Below are positions 1-7,772 of a stretch of DNA of 64,000 nt, piece by piece. The notes beneath the pieces are model-generated. The model was not told the origin of the DNA and did no database searches. It saw nothing but the letters and a program-made list of their open reading frames with translations. Location of the stretch: NCBI GenBank assembly GCA_963841105.1, contig CAWJCB010000003.1:1-64000 (forward strand), given 5' to 3'. Source of the DNA: VAZQ01 sp963841105 (GTDB lineage: Bacteria; Pseudomonadota; Alphaproteobacteria; Rhizobiales; Xanthobacteraceae). Made by a program: the position numbers and the translations under genes. Position 1 is the stretch's first letter; each line of letters starts with the position of its first letter.

Positions 1-200
1 TACTGAGTGGAGATGAGTGGCGTCCGGCTCTTGCCCCCCAGTTTGCCCCCCAACGGCACTGGAGGCCGGATGGCGGCCGTCCATCCAAGAAGTGAGGGCA
101 AAAGAGCCGGTCAGAGAGGCTAAGGCCGAGATCTTCCGCCCGGCCGGAACTGTCCCACATCTGTGAGGCAACGACACATCGGCTCTGATCTGGGCTTTTG

Positions 201-240
201 CTTCCGAGTAGAACTCCGGACCTTCTCCCTGCCTCGGAAG
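201..240 (-). other. Degenerate tRNA-like segment
   Basis: On the minus strand this stretch resembles the 3' half of a tRNA, with a GGGAGAAGGTC segment followed by a T-arm-like GTTCTACTC. It partly aligns with the clearer tRNA fragment about 80 bases downstream. An inverted repeat (CTTCCGAG at 201-208 and CTCGGAAG at 233-240) brackets it. It cannot be a working tRNA because no anticodon or acceptor half is present. It may be a second decayed attachment-site copy, or a chance resemblance. Confidence 0.25.
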
Positions 241-280
241 AGGTCCTCGTATAGGCAGACTAAAAACCCGCCTGACCTGC

Positions 281-325
281 GGAGCCCCCTTACGGAATCG
301 AACCGTAGACCTTCTCCTTACCATG
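281..325 (-). other. 3' half of tRNA-Thr(GGT), probable att site
   Basis: Read on the minus strand this is the anticodon loop onward of a threonine tRNA: ATGGTAA loop with GGT anticodon, GGAG stem strand, T arm with GGTTCGATTCC, and acceptor strand AGGGGGC. Upstream of the loop the sequence diverges, so only about 45 bases of the tRNA survive. A GGGGGC acceptor with this T arm matches actinobacterial rather than alphaproteobacterial tRNA-Thr, from memory of those families. A tRNA 3' half with nothing behind it is the usual footprint left where a tyrosine-integrase element recombined. No integrase gene is visible in the window. Confidence 0.6.
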
Positions 326-378
326 TATCGATCTGCGGTTCCTTAGGTGCAGGTAGGCGAACTGACCTGCCAATACAC

Positions 379-498
379 GAGCACGGACAGGCAGCTGACC
401 TTGAAGGCATCCTCGGCAACCGGGTTGACCTGATTCCCGCCGCTGACCTCAAACCTGTCGTCCGTGAACGAGTCGGATCTGACCTGATCGCGCTATGA
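379..498 (+). pseudogene. mntA: MntA-type antitoxin nucleotidyltransferase, 3' remnant
   Basis: Only the last ~40 codons remain. They carry the typical C-terminal pattern of the minimal nucleotidyltransferase antitoxin MntA (LEGILGNRVDLIPAADLKP, then VRERV). The catalytic GSxxxG and DxD motifs are missing, and the reading frame upstream runs into the tRNA fragment. The stop codon overlaps the start of the hepT-like gene in an ATGA junction, the normal MntA-HepT arrangement. In intact pairs MntA AMPylates the HEPN toxin HepT to neutralise it. This copy cannot do so. The truncation probably came from recombination at the adjacent tRNA-derived site. Confidence 0.6.
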
Positions 499-855
499 GT
501 TACCGGGAGCGTCAGCGGCTAGCCGATATCCAGACTGCGATCGACGCCATTCGATCCCACCTGCAACGTGGCGACCTGACCGACGGGCTGATCTCGACGC
601 CATCCGCATCCGCCTGCTGGAAATCGGCGAAGCCGTCAAAGCACTGCCGGATGACCTGCTAGCCACGCAACCATCGATCCGTGGCGGCAGATCGCTCGCA
701 TGCGCGACCACCTCGCCCACCGCTACTTCGACACCGCACACGCCATCTTGCAGGCCACCGTTGACGAAGACCTGCCCGACCTCGAACGCGCCGTCCAGGC
801 CCTGACCCGGTCAGTGGAGAAACAAGACCAGGACAAGCGCCCCGGCACAACATAG
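495..855 (+). pseudogene. hepT: HepT-like HEPN toxin, frameshifted
   Basis: The three reading segments together spell a HEPN-domain RNase of the HepT (DUF86) type. An N-terminal helix (RERQRLADIQTAIDAIRSH) is followed, after a shift near base 590, by DAIRIRLLEIGEAVKALPDD. After a second shift near base 680 comes WRQIARMRDHLAHRYF. The last segment holds the RxxxxH active-site motif (R-D-H-L-A-H). Each shift is explained by one missing base. As read, the protein stops after ~55 residues, so the toxin is inactive unless the two indels are sequencing errors. It follows the mntA remnant with a 4-base overlap. High G+C and neighbours suggest an actinobacterial origin. Confidence 0.65.
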
Positions 856-1017
856 GCGAGCATCTCGTATCCCGGGCGGCTCCCGCACGCGTAGCCGCGT
901 GATTGGGGCGACTGGGGATCCCTGATGATCATCAGCCGAGGCACACAGATCGGTCGCTCTGTGCGCCAGCGTTGACCGGATCTGGCCGATGAGCGGATGT
1001 GGGTGCCTGCTGCTAGG

Positions 1018-1401
1018 TCAGGTTGTGAGGGCTTGTGAAATTGCATCGAGGATTTGCTGGTCGTTAGCGCCCAGCAGGGCGGCTTGGTGGACGAAGGCTC
1101 TGGCGTGGGTGTGCAGGAGCGTGTGGCGCTCAGACGTCCGACAGGCTGGCGCGGTAACGCAGACGTGCGTCCCGCCTCCACGGCGTGAGCTGATCAGCCC
1201 GGCTGATTCTAGTTCGCGGTAGGCGCGGGCCACGGTGCCGGCGGCCAGGCCGAGGTCGGCGGCTAGCTGGCGGACGGGAGGCAGCCGGTCGCCTGGGGCC
1301 AGCGCCGCGGACTGGATGAGGTCGGCCAGCTGGCGGCGCAGCGGCTCATAGGGGGGGGTTGGGTTGCCGGTATCGACCGTCAGCAAGGGGCGGGCGGTCA
1401 T
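1018..1401 (-). CDS. GntR-family transcriptional regulator (small, YtrA-like)
   Basis: A 127-residue protein with an N-terminal winged helix-turn-helix (residues ~16-80: PPYEPLRRQLADLI, then APGDRLPPVRQLAADLGL and GTVARAYRELESAGLI). This is diagnostic of GntR. The C-terminal ~45 residues form a short helical tail with no large effector domain, as in the YtrA subgroup. The start is set by the ATG at 1401, because the GntR fold begins right after it and the longer frame upstream has no recognisable content. Regulators of this kind control transfer genes in actinobacterial integrative elements such as pSAM2 (KorSA). That fits the tRNA fragment and mntA/hepT remnants nearby, but the link is inference. 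Confidence 0.8.
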   Translation of the reverse strand: MTARPLLTVDTGNPTPPYEPLRRQLADLIQSAALAPGDRLPPVRQLAADLGLAAGTVARAYRELESAGLISSRRGGGTHVCVTAPACRTSERHTLLHTHARAFVHQAALLGANDQQILDAISQALTT

Positions 1402-1713
1402 CGGGCTGGCAGGGCCGCAGCAGCGCGGGAGGGGGCCAGCAGCGCGGCGGTGCTCAGTCGTTGCCGCCATGGGGATCCCCCAGATGCCTGGGCATGCTGA
1501 CCTCTCCCGGCGCTGGGGCCAGCTTTCGCCGGGATGGCCCGGCTTCCCACCGCCCTGGCGGGAGCACCCGGTTCGGCCGTACACCGGCAACTGAACGTGC
1601 CCCGTGCGGGACAGTAGCGCAAGCTTCTCGATTTCCGCCATCAATTTGGCATCCTGAGCCGAGGTTGGTGCGCGCCTTTTGACAGGATGCCGGGCGAGGC
1701 TTAAAAAACTGAT
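1402..1713. other. Intergenic stretch without a recognisable gene
   Basis: Open frames continue upstream of the GntR gene but show no conserved domain. The block at 1460-1560 is very G+C-rich and contains short palindromic pieces (GGGGATCCCCC, and CCAGATGCCTGGGCATGC). Base composition and style change towards 1690, which may be where the actinobacterial-looking DNA ends. I see no promoter or RNA gene I can support. Confidence 0.4.
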
Positions 1714-2053
1714 GTGAGCGACGAAGGCTTTCCATCTGGTCCGTGGCTGGGGTTCTACAATTACGGACCGGGAGATAGGCACCGCATGGACCTGCATCTC
1801 CACTTCGGATGTGGTTCTGTAAGCGGCGATGGCAACGACGACTTGGGCCGATTCCTAATCCGGGGACAGTACGACGCCGTGAATCGGGAGTGCCACTGGA
1901 CCAAGACCTACCCTGGTTCGCACGACGTGTCTTTACCGGGGCTTTCGGGAAGGCGAGGGCATCTGGGGAACCTGGGAAATTGGAATCTTGGCTCACGGCG
2001 GCTTTCACATCTGGCCCAAGGGCGAGCAGCTAAAACGGTTTTATCGCGAATAG
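1714..2053 (+). pseudogene. Conserved hypothetical protein, one-base frameshift
   Basis: The GTG-started frame gives a compact, aromatic-rich protein (FPSGPWLGFYNYGPGDRHRM, then GRFLIRGQYDA and ECHWTKTYPGSHDV). After one extra base near 1932 the same protein continues in the next frame (YRGFREGEGIWGTWEIGIL, GGFHIWPKGEQ) to the TAG at 2051. The joined product would be ~112 residues. I recognise this pattern as a recurring bacterial hypothetical family of beta-strand repeats, without a known function. The start is preceded by no good ribosome site. It lies between the actinobacterial-looking segment and the radC remnant, and appears to be part of the same decayed region. Confidence 0.5.
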
Positions 2054-2556
2054 CCGCGATCGCTGATTGCAATTGTTCTGGATCGAGCGGTCGTTGTCGC
2101 AGCCAAGTGATATCCTTTTCAGCGCCGTAATGGCAAAATTGATGCGGCTTTCGTCAGCTACTTGGGCGCGTTCGGCTTGAAGAATTCGTTGGAGCAAGCT
2201 GACTGGATCGGGTACTCGCTCCGATGCCCACGTGTCATCACGCACGTTCTGGTTTGGAGAAAGAGGTTCGTCCATCCTGCGGCCCCCGGGCGTTGGGTGA
2301 CAACATAGCAGAAAATGCTTGCCGCCCGCGCGTCCGAGGTCAACAAAGCGGACTATTCAACAGATAACTCTGGAGTGCGGGCGAGAACACAGCCCTTGAG
2401 CATCTAGCACGGTATGTTCATGCCGTCCGAACTCCCGACAATCGAGACAAAAATCAAGAGCGAGTTGATCCCTCGCGGCGGATTGCCGGTAGCGCAAGTA
2501 ACAAGTCGGTGTTCGCGTACCTTGCTCTCGACCAGTTGCCGGGCTGCCTCTGTATC
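2054..2556. other. Non-coding or decayed stretch
   Basis: No gene here can be supported. A minus-strand open frame at 2030-2275 (81 codons, with a helical segment PVSLLQRILQAERAQVADE) could be a remnant of a small protein, but it has no family I recognise and no ribosome site. The rest up to the GA repeat has no coding pattern, no tRNA and no obvious hairpin. Confidence 0.35.
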
Positions 2557-2723
<167 letters not shown>

Positions 2724-2799
2724 TGGCGCCGCCTGATAAAAACGGCGCGGGACTGGGCCGCGCCAATTCAGGTCAGTTACGTCTTCGTTCTATCTTCTA

Positions 2800-3327
2800 C
2801 TAACACGTCCGCCGACGCCGTCTCAGCTCTATGAGGTCAGCGGTTACGTTGCGAACACCCGGGCTGACCAGACAACGTCGCGAAGCAGGAGCGCCAGCTG
2901 TTCGTGCGTTCGACCTGGTGGCCGAGTGACTACGCACTCGGCGGACCAAACGCTGCCCTAAGGAATCTCGATAATCCTCCGTGAACAGGACGGCCGCGAG
3001 AGCGTCAAAGCCTTGGGCGGTTAAATCACGAAGAGCTCCGAGCTGCCGCGAGGCGTTGTGCGACGTTAGTCGACGTCCCTTGATCTGATATCGCACTTTG
3101 GCGTCATCGGTGGCGTCGGCGTCGCGCATCGAGTTCGGCGCCTGCTTCCACCCAAAGGCGCGACAGAATAGATGCTCAGCCAGATCGCCGACCGGATTGT
3201 TCGGCTTCCGGGTGACGCCGCGCCGGCGCAGTTCTTCCGATACAGCGGCGTGTGGCACGAGCAGCCCCGGCGGCGTCAGATCCCTTATATCCCGCATGGA
3301 TTCATCCATCGCTCGCGCGACTTGCAC
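2800..3327 (-). pseudogene. DUF6998-like protein, 3' part frameshifted
   Basis: The first ~120 residues form a coherent protein (NPVGDLAEHLFCRAFGWKQA, RYQIKGRRLTSHNASRQLGA, LRDLTAQGFDALAAVLFTED). This resembles the DUF6998 family, small proteins with a restriction-nuclease-like look that occur beside DUF6036 nucleotidyltransferase-like genes. After LFTEDYR the expected ending is scattered over three frames (RTNSWR, then LLLRDVVW, then PGVRNVTADLIEL), so at least two further indels exist. Methionines at 3327 or 3309 could start it. It lies 38 bases downstream of the DUF6036 gene on the same strand. Function unknown. Confidence 0.5.
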
Positions 3328-3365
3328 ATTGCTCTTTTGAGTTTTTCAGCTTCTCCTCAAAGCAA

Positions 3366-4040
3366 TTACGGCGGAGGACCTCCCGCGGCCCCGCACGCGG
3401 AGCCGCTTCCGTCACTGTCATCGGTTTGGCTTGGATCTGCAATCTTCCGGGTGAGATTGCGGATGTAAACGCGGGCTCGGTCGGCGATTGGGGGCTCGAA
3501 ATCGCTTAGTCGTATTCTTTCTTCCATGACGCTCGGATCGAGCGGCCGTGCAGAATGATAGGCTTCGATAAATGACTTGTCCTTTTCGTCCAAGCGCGCA
3601 AGCTTCGATACAATGAGATCCTCCGGACAAGGCGCAACCGCAGTCACAATTCGTGCGCCAACCTCAATTCGTCGGACGACAGCTCTGTTCTGCCAGCCGG
3701 CGGGTAGCGTCGCAGTGTTTTCGTCCACGCCATCAATGTAGAAGCCGTGCGTCCGGTGAAACTGCGAACCGCTCCCGAACAAGGCGTCGATATGTTCCGA
3801 CGCCTCCGGGAATTCGTTCGGATGTTTCTTTTTCTCTTCGATTTCCTAAACCTTTGCGTTTTCGGGAAACACGTCGATTTCGGGCGAAGTCCTCATCACA
3901 GGCGGCGCATCTGGCCACGCCAAGAGAATACTTTGGCTGCCAACAATAAATATCTTGTCAGTCTCGAATTCAGTCGCGATAGCGCGGACTGTTCGTTCCA
4001 GGTCCTCCAAAGTACGGACCGGACGAGATGTCCACATCAC
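3366..4040 (-). pseudogene. DUF6036 nucleotidyltransferase-like gene with internal TAG
   Basis: Two open segments lie in the same frame and are separated only by a TAG codon at 3846-3848. The N-terminal part (FIVGSQSILLAWPDAPPVMR, then SPEIDVFP) is the nucleotidyltransferase-like GSxS...D core. The C-terminal part (DENTATLPAGWQNR, APCPEDLIVSKLARLDEKD, IEAYH) is typical of DUF6036 antitoxin-like proteins. The total would be ~224 residues. Unless the TAG is read through or is a base-call error, the gene is broken. It can start at GTG 4040 or ATG 4037, overlapping the stop of the gene before it, so the two are translationally coupled. Confidence 0.65.
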
Positions 4041-4432
4041 GCTGCCATCGGCAGGATGCCCTGGCCACGTCCCACTGTGGGACGCGAAGCGCGAGCCGCG
4101 ATTCTTTTCGCAGCTCGCCTGATCCGCCGCCGCAAAGTCTGATCGCCAAAATCCACGCCTTGCGCCGTCACGAACGGGGAGGACAGTCGTAAGCGCTTCA
4201 TATCTTGATTGCGGCTGGTCAGGAGTACGCGGAGCTCCGACGTTGTAAGGCGAAGTAGCTGTTCCCAGTCCGCAACGAAGGATCGATCCGGAAAACGCAT
4301 CGACATTTTCGCGAGCGAGACTTTCGCCCGATCGACCAACAATGGGTCGCGAACAAGCAACCGCGCAATCAGCCGATGCATGATCAGCTTCGCGGTATCA
4401 TTGACGATCTCTTGGTTGAGCAAGGCATGCAT
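4037..4432 (-). CDS. Conserved hypothetical protein, partner of DUF6036 gene
   Basis: 131 residues, helical and basic, without signal peptide or membrane segment. It begins MHALLNQEIVNDTAKLIMHR and carries a central SFVADWEQLL and a C-terminal arginine-rich tail (RRRIRRAAKRIAAR). I recall this type of protein occurring directly upstream of DUF6036-like nucleotidyltransferases in alphaproteobacteria, so the pair may form a toxin-antitoxin or defence module. That role is inference. The gene overlaps its downstream partner by a few bases. Its 5' end lies immediately next to the broken vapC stub, so the start region may have been rearranged. Confidence 0.55.
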   Translation of the reverse strand: MHALLNQEIVNDTAKLIMHRLIARLLVRDPLLVDRAKVSLAKMSMRFPDRSFVADWEQLLRLTTSELRVLLTSRNQDMKRLRLSSPFVTAQGVDFGDQTLRRRIRRAAKRIAARASRPTVGRGQGILPMAA

Positions 4433-4573
4433 GTTCCCGACGCAATGTAATCATTCCGCCAGCAAACCTCAACTCTTCGTGAGGTCTTCTTCGTCGTGAG
4501 GCCGTGCCTTTTCGACTCCGGTTCGAGCTCGGCATAAAATCAGGATGTTGCTGGCGAGCGCGGCGCGAGTCAT
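4433..4573 (-). pseudogene. vapC: VapC-like PIN toxin, 5' stub
   Basis: The ATG at 4573 overlaps the phd stop (ATGA), as expected for a toxin following its antitoxin. The first residues MTRAALASNILIL match the start of a PIN domain (normally LDSNILIY), but the first catalytic aspartate is replaced by alanine. A frameshift soon follows, after which AELEPESK appears in another frame. Nothing resembling the rest of a ~130-residue PIN domain is present before the next gene begins. The toxin is therefore lost while the antitoxin remains. Confidence 0.55.
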
Positions 4574-4830
4574 GCGGCGGTGCCGCCGTACTTGTCGTCC
4601 TCGGTGATTGGTTCGACCCGGTAACCTGTCTCGCGTTTCGACCGAAGGCTCTTTTCCAGCGCCGCGAACGCTGATCGCCACTGCGGATCGCCACTGCGAT
4701 CCGGCGTCTGCGGCGAGATTTTGGCGACGGGAATACCGTTCTTGGTGATCACGATCGTTTCGCCCCGCTCGGCAGCAGCAATGAGCTGCGAGAAGTTCAG
4801 GTCGGCCCCTCGAACAGACAATTCGCGCAT
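4570..4830 (-). CDS. Phd/YefM-family antitoxin
   Basis: 86 residues with the classic Phd/YefM N-terminal fold: FSQLIAAAERGETIVITKNG followed by IPVAKISP. It binds DNA as a dimer and normally neutralises a co-encoded toxin through its C-terminal tail, while repressing the pair's own promoter. Here the following toxin (vapC stub) is broken, making this an orphan antitoxin. The start ATG at 4830 lies only 10 bases beyond the stop of the dppF-like gene, on the same strand, so it could be cotranscribed with the ABC operon. Confidence 0.85.
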   Translation of the reverse strand: MRELSVRGADLNFSQLIAAAERGETIVITKNGIPVAKISPQTPDRSGDPQWRSAFAALEKSLRSKRETGYRVEPITEDDKYGGTAA

Positions 4831-4840
4831 GACACCCCCC

Positions 4841-5824
4841 TTATGTTCTACGTTGCAAATGGCAGGCGGCGTAGTGGCCCGGGCTCAGCTCTCGCAGCAG
4901 CGGCGTCTCGGTGCGGCAGCGTGCCTCGGCGTAGGGACAGCGGGTGTGGAAGTGGCAGCCCAAAGGCGGCTTGATCGGAGACGGCACTTCGCCCTGCAGG
5001 ATGACGCGCTGTGGCTTCGCGGCGGGATCCGGAACCGGCACCGCGGACAAGAGCGCCTGGGTGTAGGGATGCTGCGGGCTCGCAAACAACGCGCGCCGGT
5101 CGGCCAGCTCGACGATGCGGCCGAGATACATGACGGCGACACGATGCGAAATATGCTCCACCACCGCAAGGTCGTGGGCGATGAAAACGTAGGCGGCGCC
5201 GAAATTGCCCTGCAAGTCTGCCAGCAGGTTGATCACCTGCGCCTGCACCGAAACGTCAAGGGCGGACACCGGTTCGTCGCAGACAATCACCTTGGGCTTA
5301 AGCGCCAGTGCCCGCGCAATCACCAGTCGCTGACGCTGGCCGCCGGAGAACTCGTGTGGAAAGCGCACCATCTGGTCGCGCCGCAAGCCCACTTGCTGGA
5401 ACAGCTCGGCGACGCGCTCGTCGATCTCGGCGCGCCGCAGGCGGGCGAAATTGCGCAGCGGCTCGGCGACGATGTCCTTGGCGCGCATGCGCGGGTTGAG
5501 CGAGGAATAGGGGTCCTGGAAGACCACCTGCAGCGCGCTGCGCCGCCGCCGCATGGCGCCACGCGACAACGTGTCGATGCGCTCGCCATCGAGGTAGATC
5601 TCGCCGGCCGTCGGCTCGATCAGCTTGAGGATCATCCTGCCGGCGGTCGTCTTGCCGCAGCCCGATTCGCCGACGAGGCCGAGCGTCTCTCCCGCTTGTA
5701 CGGAGAACGAAATCCCGTCAACGGCATGCACCGTGCCGGTCCGGCGGCCGAGAAAGCCGCGACGCACCGGGAAATGTTTCTTGAGGTTCTTGACCTCCAG
5801 CACGGGAGGCGCGGGAGCCGTCAT
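4841..5824 (-). CDS. dppF: Peptide/nickel-type ABC transporter ATPase (DppF/OppF)
   Basis: 327-residue cytoplasmic ATPase of the oligopeptide/dipeptide/nickel importer family. Walker A is GESGCGKTTAG, the signature is FSGGQRQRLVIARAL, and Walker B is KVIVCDEPVSALD, followed by the H-loop region FIAHDLAVV. A C-terminal oligopeptide-type domain with clustered cysteines (CHFHTRCPYAEARC) may bind an Fe-S cluster, as reported for some DppD/DppF homologues. The start MTAPAPP is chosen because it overlaps the upstream gene's stop by 4 bases. It is the last gene of the dppABCDF-like cluster and pairs with the preceding ATPase. Confidence 0.95.
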   Translation of the reverse strand: MTAPAPPVLEVKNLKKHFPVRRGFLGRRTGTVHAVDGISFSVQAGETLGLVGESGCGKTTAGRMILKLIEPTAGEIYLDGERIDTLSRGAMRRRRSALQVVFQDPYSSLNPRMRAKDIVAEPLRNFARLRRAEIDERVAELFQQVGLRRDQMVRFPHEFSGGQRQRLVIARALALKPKVIVCDEPVSALDVSVQAQVINLLADLQGNFGAAYVFIAHDLAVVEHISHRVAVMYLGRIVELADRRALFASPQHPYTQALLSAVPVPDPAAKPQRVILQGEVPSPIKPPLGCHFHTRCPYAEARCRTETPLLRELSPGHYAACHLQRRT

Positions 5825-6885
5825 TGTCTGATGACCTCCACCCCCAACCCCTCCCCACAAGGTGGAGGGGAGCGACGCTCAGCCAATCGGTCGGCCTCCC
5901 AGCAGGCGACCCAGTGACCGGCTGCCTTCTCCTCGAGCGGCGGATAGCTTTGCCGGCACTGCTCCGTGGCGTGCTTGCAACGCGGCGCGAAGATGCAGCC
6001 GGGGATGACCTCCTTCAGCGAAGGCACGACGCCTTCGATCTCGGCGAGCCGGGCCTTGCCGTTGCCGGAAAGCGAAGAACGCAGGCGCGGCACGCAGCCG
6101 AGCAGCGCGCGCGTATAGGGGTGGCGCGGGCGCGCGAACAGCGCCTCGACCGGCGCCTCCTCGACCTTGCGGCCGCCGTACATGACGATGACGCGCTGCG
6201 CCATCTCGGCAACCACGCCGAGGCTATGGGTGATCAGAATGATGGCGGTGCCGGTCCTGGCTTTGAGCTGGCGCATCAGGTCGAGGATCTGCGCCTGCAC
6301 GGTGACGTCGAGGGCGGTGGTCGGCTCGTCGGCGATCAAGAGCTTGGGATCGCAGGCCAACGCCATGGCGATCATCACCCGCTGACGCATGCCGCCGGAG
6401 AATTCGTGCGGGTACTGCGCGATGCGCGAAGCCGGCTCGGGAATGCCAACCAGGCGCAGCATCTCGATCGCGCGCGCCTCGGCGGCTTCCCGGCCAAGCC
6501 CGCGATGCAGCGTAAGCGTCTCGGTGATCTGGCGGCCGATGCTGAGAACCGGATTGAGCGAGGTCATCGGCTCCTGAAAGATCATCGAGATCTCGTTGCC
6601 GCGGATGTCGCGCATCCCGCGCTCGGGTAGATCGAGCAACTCCTGGCCCTGGAATCTGATGCTGCCGGCGACGATGCGGCCGGGCGGCGAGGTGATCAGG
6701 CGCAATACGGAGAGCGAGGTGACGCTCTTGCCGCAGCCGGATTCGCCGACCACAGCCAGCGTTTCGCCGGCCGCGACCGAGAAGGAAACCCCGTCGACCG
6801 CGCGCACGATCCCGTCGCGGGTAAAGAAGTGGGTTTTCAGGCCCTCGATCTCGAGCAATGGCGCAGCGCTTGGCATCGGGCTCAC
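5821..6885 (-). CDS. dppD: Peptide/nickel-type ABC transporter ATPase (DppD/OppD)
   Basis: 354-residue partner ATPase. Walker A GESGCGKSVTS, signature FSGGMRQRVMIAMAL and Walker B LLIADEPTTALD are intact. The cysteine-containing oligopeptide-type C-terminal domain is present (GCIFAPRCKHATEQC). With DppF it forms the heterodimer that energises the DppB/DppC permease. The gene starts 4 bases inside the end of dppC and ends 4 bases inside dppF, so translation is coupled along the operon. The last ~20 residues are encoded by a REP-like palindrome and are not conserved in the family. Confidence 0.95.
   Translation of the reverse strand: MSPMPSAAPLLEIEGLKTHFFTRDGIVRAVDGVSFSVAAGETLAVVGESGCGKSVTSLSVLRLITSPPGRIVAGSIRFQGQELLDLPERGMRDIRGNEISMIFQEPMTSLNPVLSIGRQITETLTLHRGLGREAAEARAIEMLRLVGIPEPASRIAQYPHEFSGGMRQRVMIAMALACDPKLLIADEPTTALDVTVQAQILDLMRQLKARTGTAIILITHSLGVVAEMAQRVIVMYGGRKVEEAPVEALFARPRHPYTRALLGCVPRLRSSLSGNGKARLAEIEGVVPSLKEVIPGCIFAPRCKHATEQCRQSYPPLEEKAAGHWVACWEADRLAERRSPPPCGEGLGVEVIRQ
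5833..5885. repeat. REP-like G+C-rich palindrome inside dppD 3' end
   Basis: A short imperfect palindrome (CCCTCCCC...GGTGGAGGGG) of the style scattered between genes in Bradyrhizobium and Rhodopseudomonas. Here it lies inside the last codons of the dppD-like gene and supplies the tail residues RRSPPPCGEGLGVE. It therefore appears to have inserted at the gene end and been absorbed into the coding frame without breaking the overlap with dppF. Confidence 0.6.
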
Positions 6886-7772
6886 ATGTTGCGGGCGAGC
6901 CGCGGGTCGAGCGCGTCGCGCAGCCCGTCGCCCAGGAGATTGACCGACAACACCGCCAGCGACAGGAAAATACCCGGGAAGAAGATCAGATAATTGGCGA
7001 TCTGAAAGAGCGAACGGGCTTCGGCCATGATGTTGCCCCAGCTCGGGATGTTGGGCGGGGTGCCGGCGCCGAGAAACGACAGGATGGCTTCGGTGAGCAT
7101 GGCGGAGGCGCAGATATAGGTGCCCTGCACCAGGAGTGGCGCGACCGTGTTGGGCAGGATGTGCCGCACCAGGATGCGCGGGGTACGCGTGCCGGCGGCA
7201 ATCGCCGCATCGACATAGGGCTGCTCGCGCAAGCTGAGCACCAGGCTGCGGATCAGGCGCGCCACGCGCGGCACCTCCGTGACCGTGATGGCGATGATCA
7301 CATTTTCCAGGCTCGCCCTGGTCAACGCTATCAGCGCGATTGCCAGCAGCACGCCGGGGATCGACATGAGGCCGTCCATCACGCGCATGACAATGCCATC
7401 GAGCCAGCGCACAAAGCCGGTGACGAGACCGATGGCAAGTCCGATGGCGGTTGCCAGCACGGCGACCGACAGCCCGACCGCGAGCGACACGCGCGCGCCG
7501 TAGATGACGCGGCTGTAGACGTCGCGGCCGAGCATGTCGGTGCCGAACCAGTGCATCGCCGACGGCTCGCGCAGGCGCCGGACCGGCGAGATGGCCTGCG
7601 GGTCGACGGTGCCGAGGAACGGCGCCAGCAGGGCCATGAAGATGAGCAGAAGCAGCATGAGAGCGCCGAGCAGCGCAGTCGGATGCCGGCGCAGCGCATC
7701 CTTGATGCGCAGCCAGGTCGGCGATCGGCTCGTGCGTGCCGGGAGAGCCAAGCCGTCGGTCATCACGGCCAT
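6882..7772 (-). CDS. dppC: Peptide/nickel-type ABC permease (DppC)
   Basis: 296-residue inner-membrane permease with a cytoplasmic N-terminus, about six membrane segments (for example LLGALMLLLLIFMALLAPFL near the start) and the family's DMLGRDVYSRVIYGARVSL segment after the first one. The EAA loop that contacts the ATPases is AAIAAGTRTPRILVRHILPN. The start at ATG 7772 is chosen over longer upstream frames because DppC proteins begin about here, and the start overlaps the dppB stop (TGATG). It forms the translocation channel with DppB. Confidence 0.95.
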   Translation of the reverse strand: MAVMTDGLALPARTSRSPTWLRIKDALRRHPTALLGALMLLLLIFMALLAPFLGTVDPQAISPVRRLREPSAMHWFGTDMLGRDVYSRVIYGARVSLAVGLSVAVLATAIGLAIGLVTGFVRWLDGIVMRVMDGLMSIPGVLLAIALIALTRASLENVIIAITVTEVPRVARLIRSLVLSLREQPYVDAAIAAGTRTPRILVRHILPNTVAPLLVQGTYICASAMLTEAILSFLGAGTPPNIPSWGNIMAEARSLFQIANYLIFFPGIFLSLAVLSVNLLGDGLRDALDPRLARNM

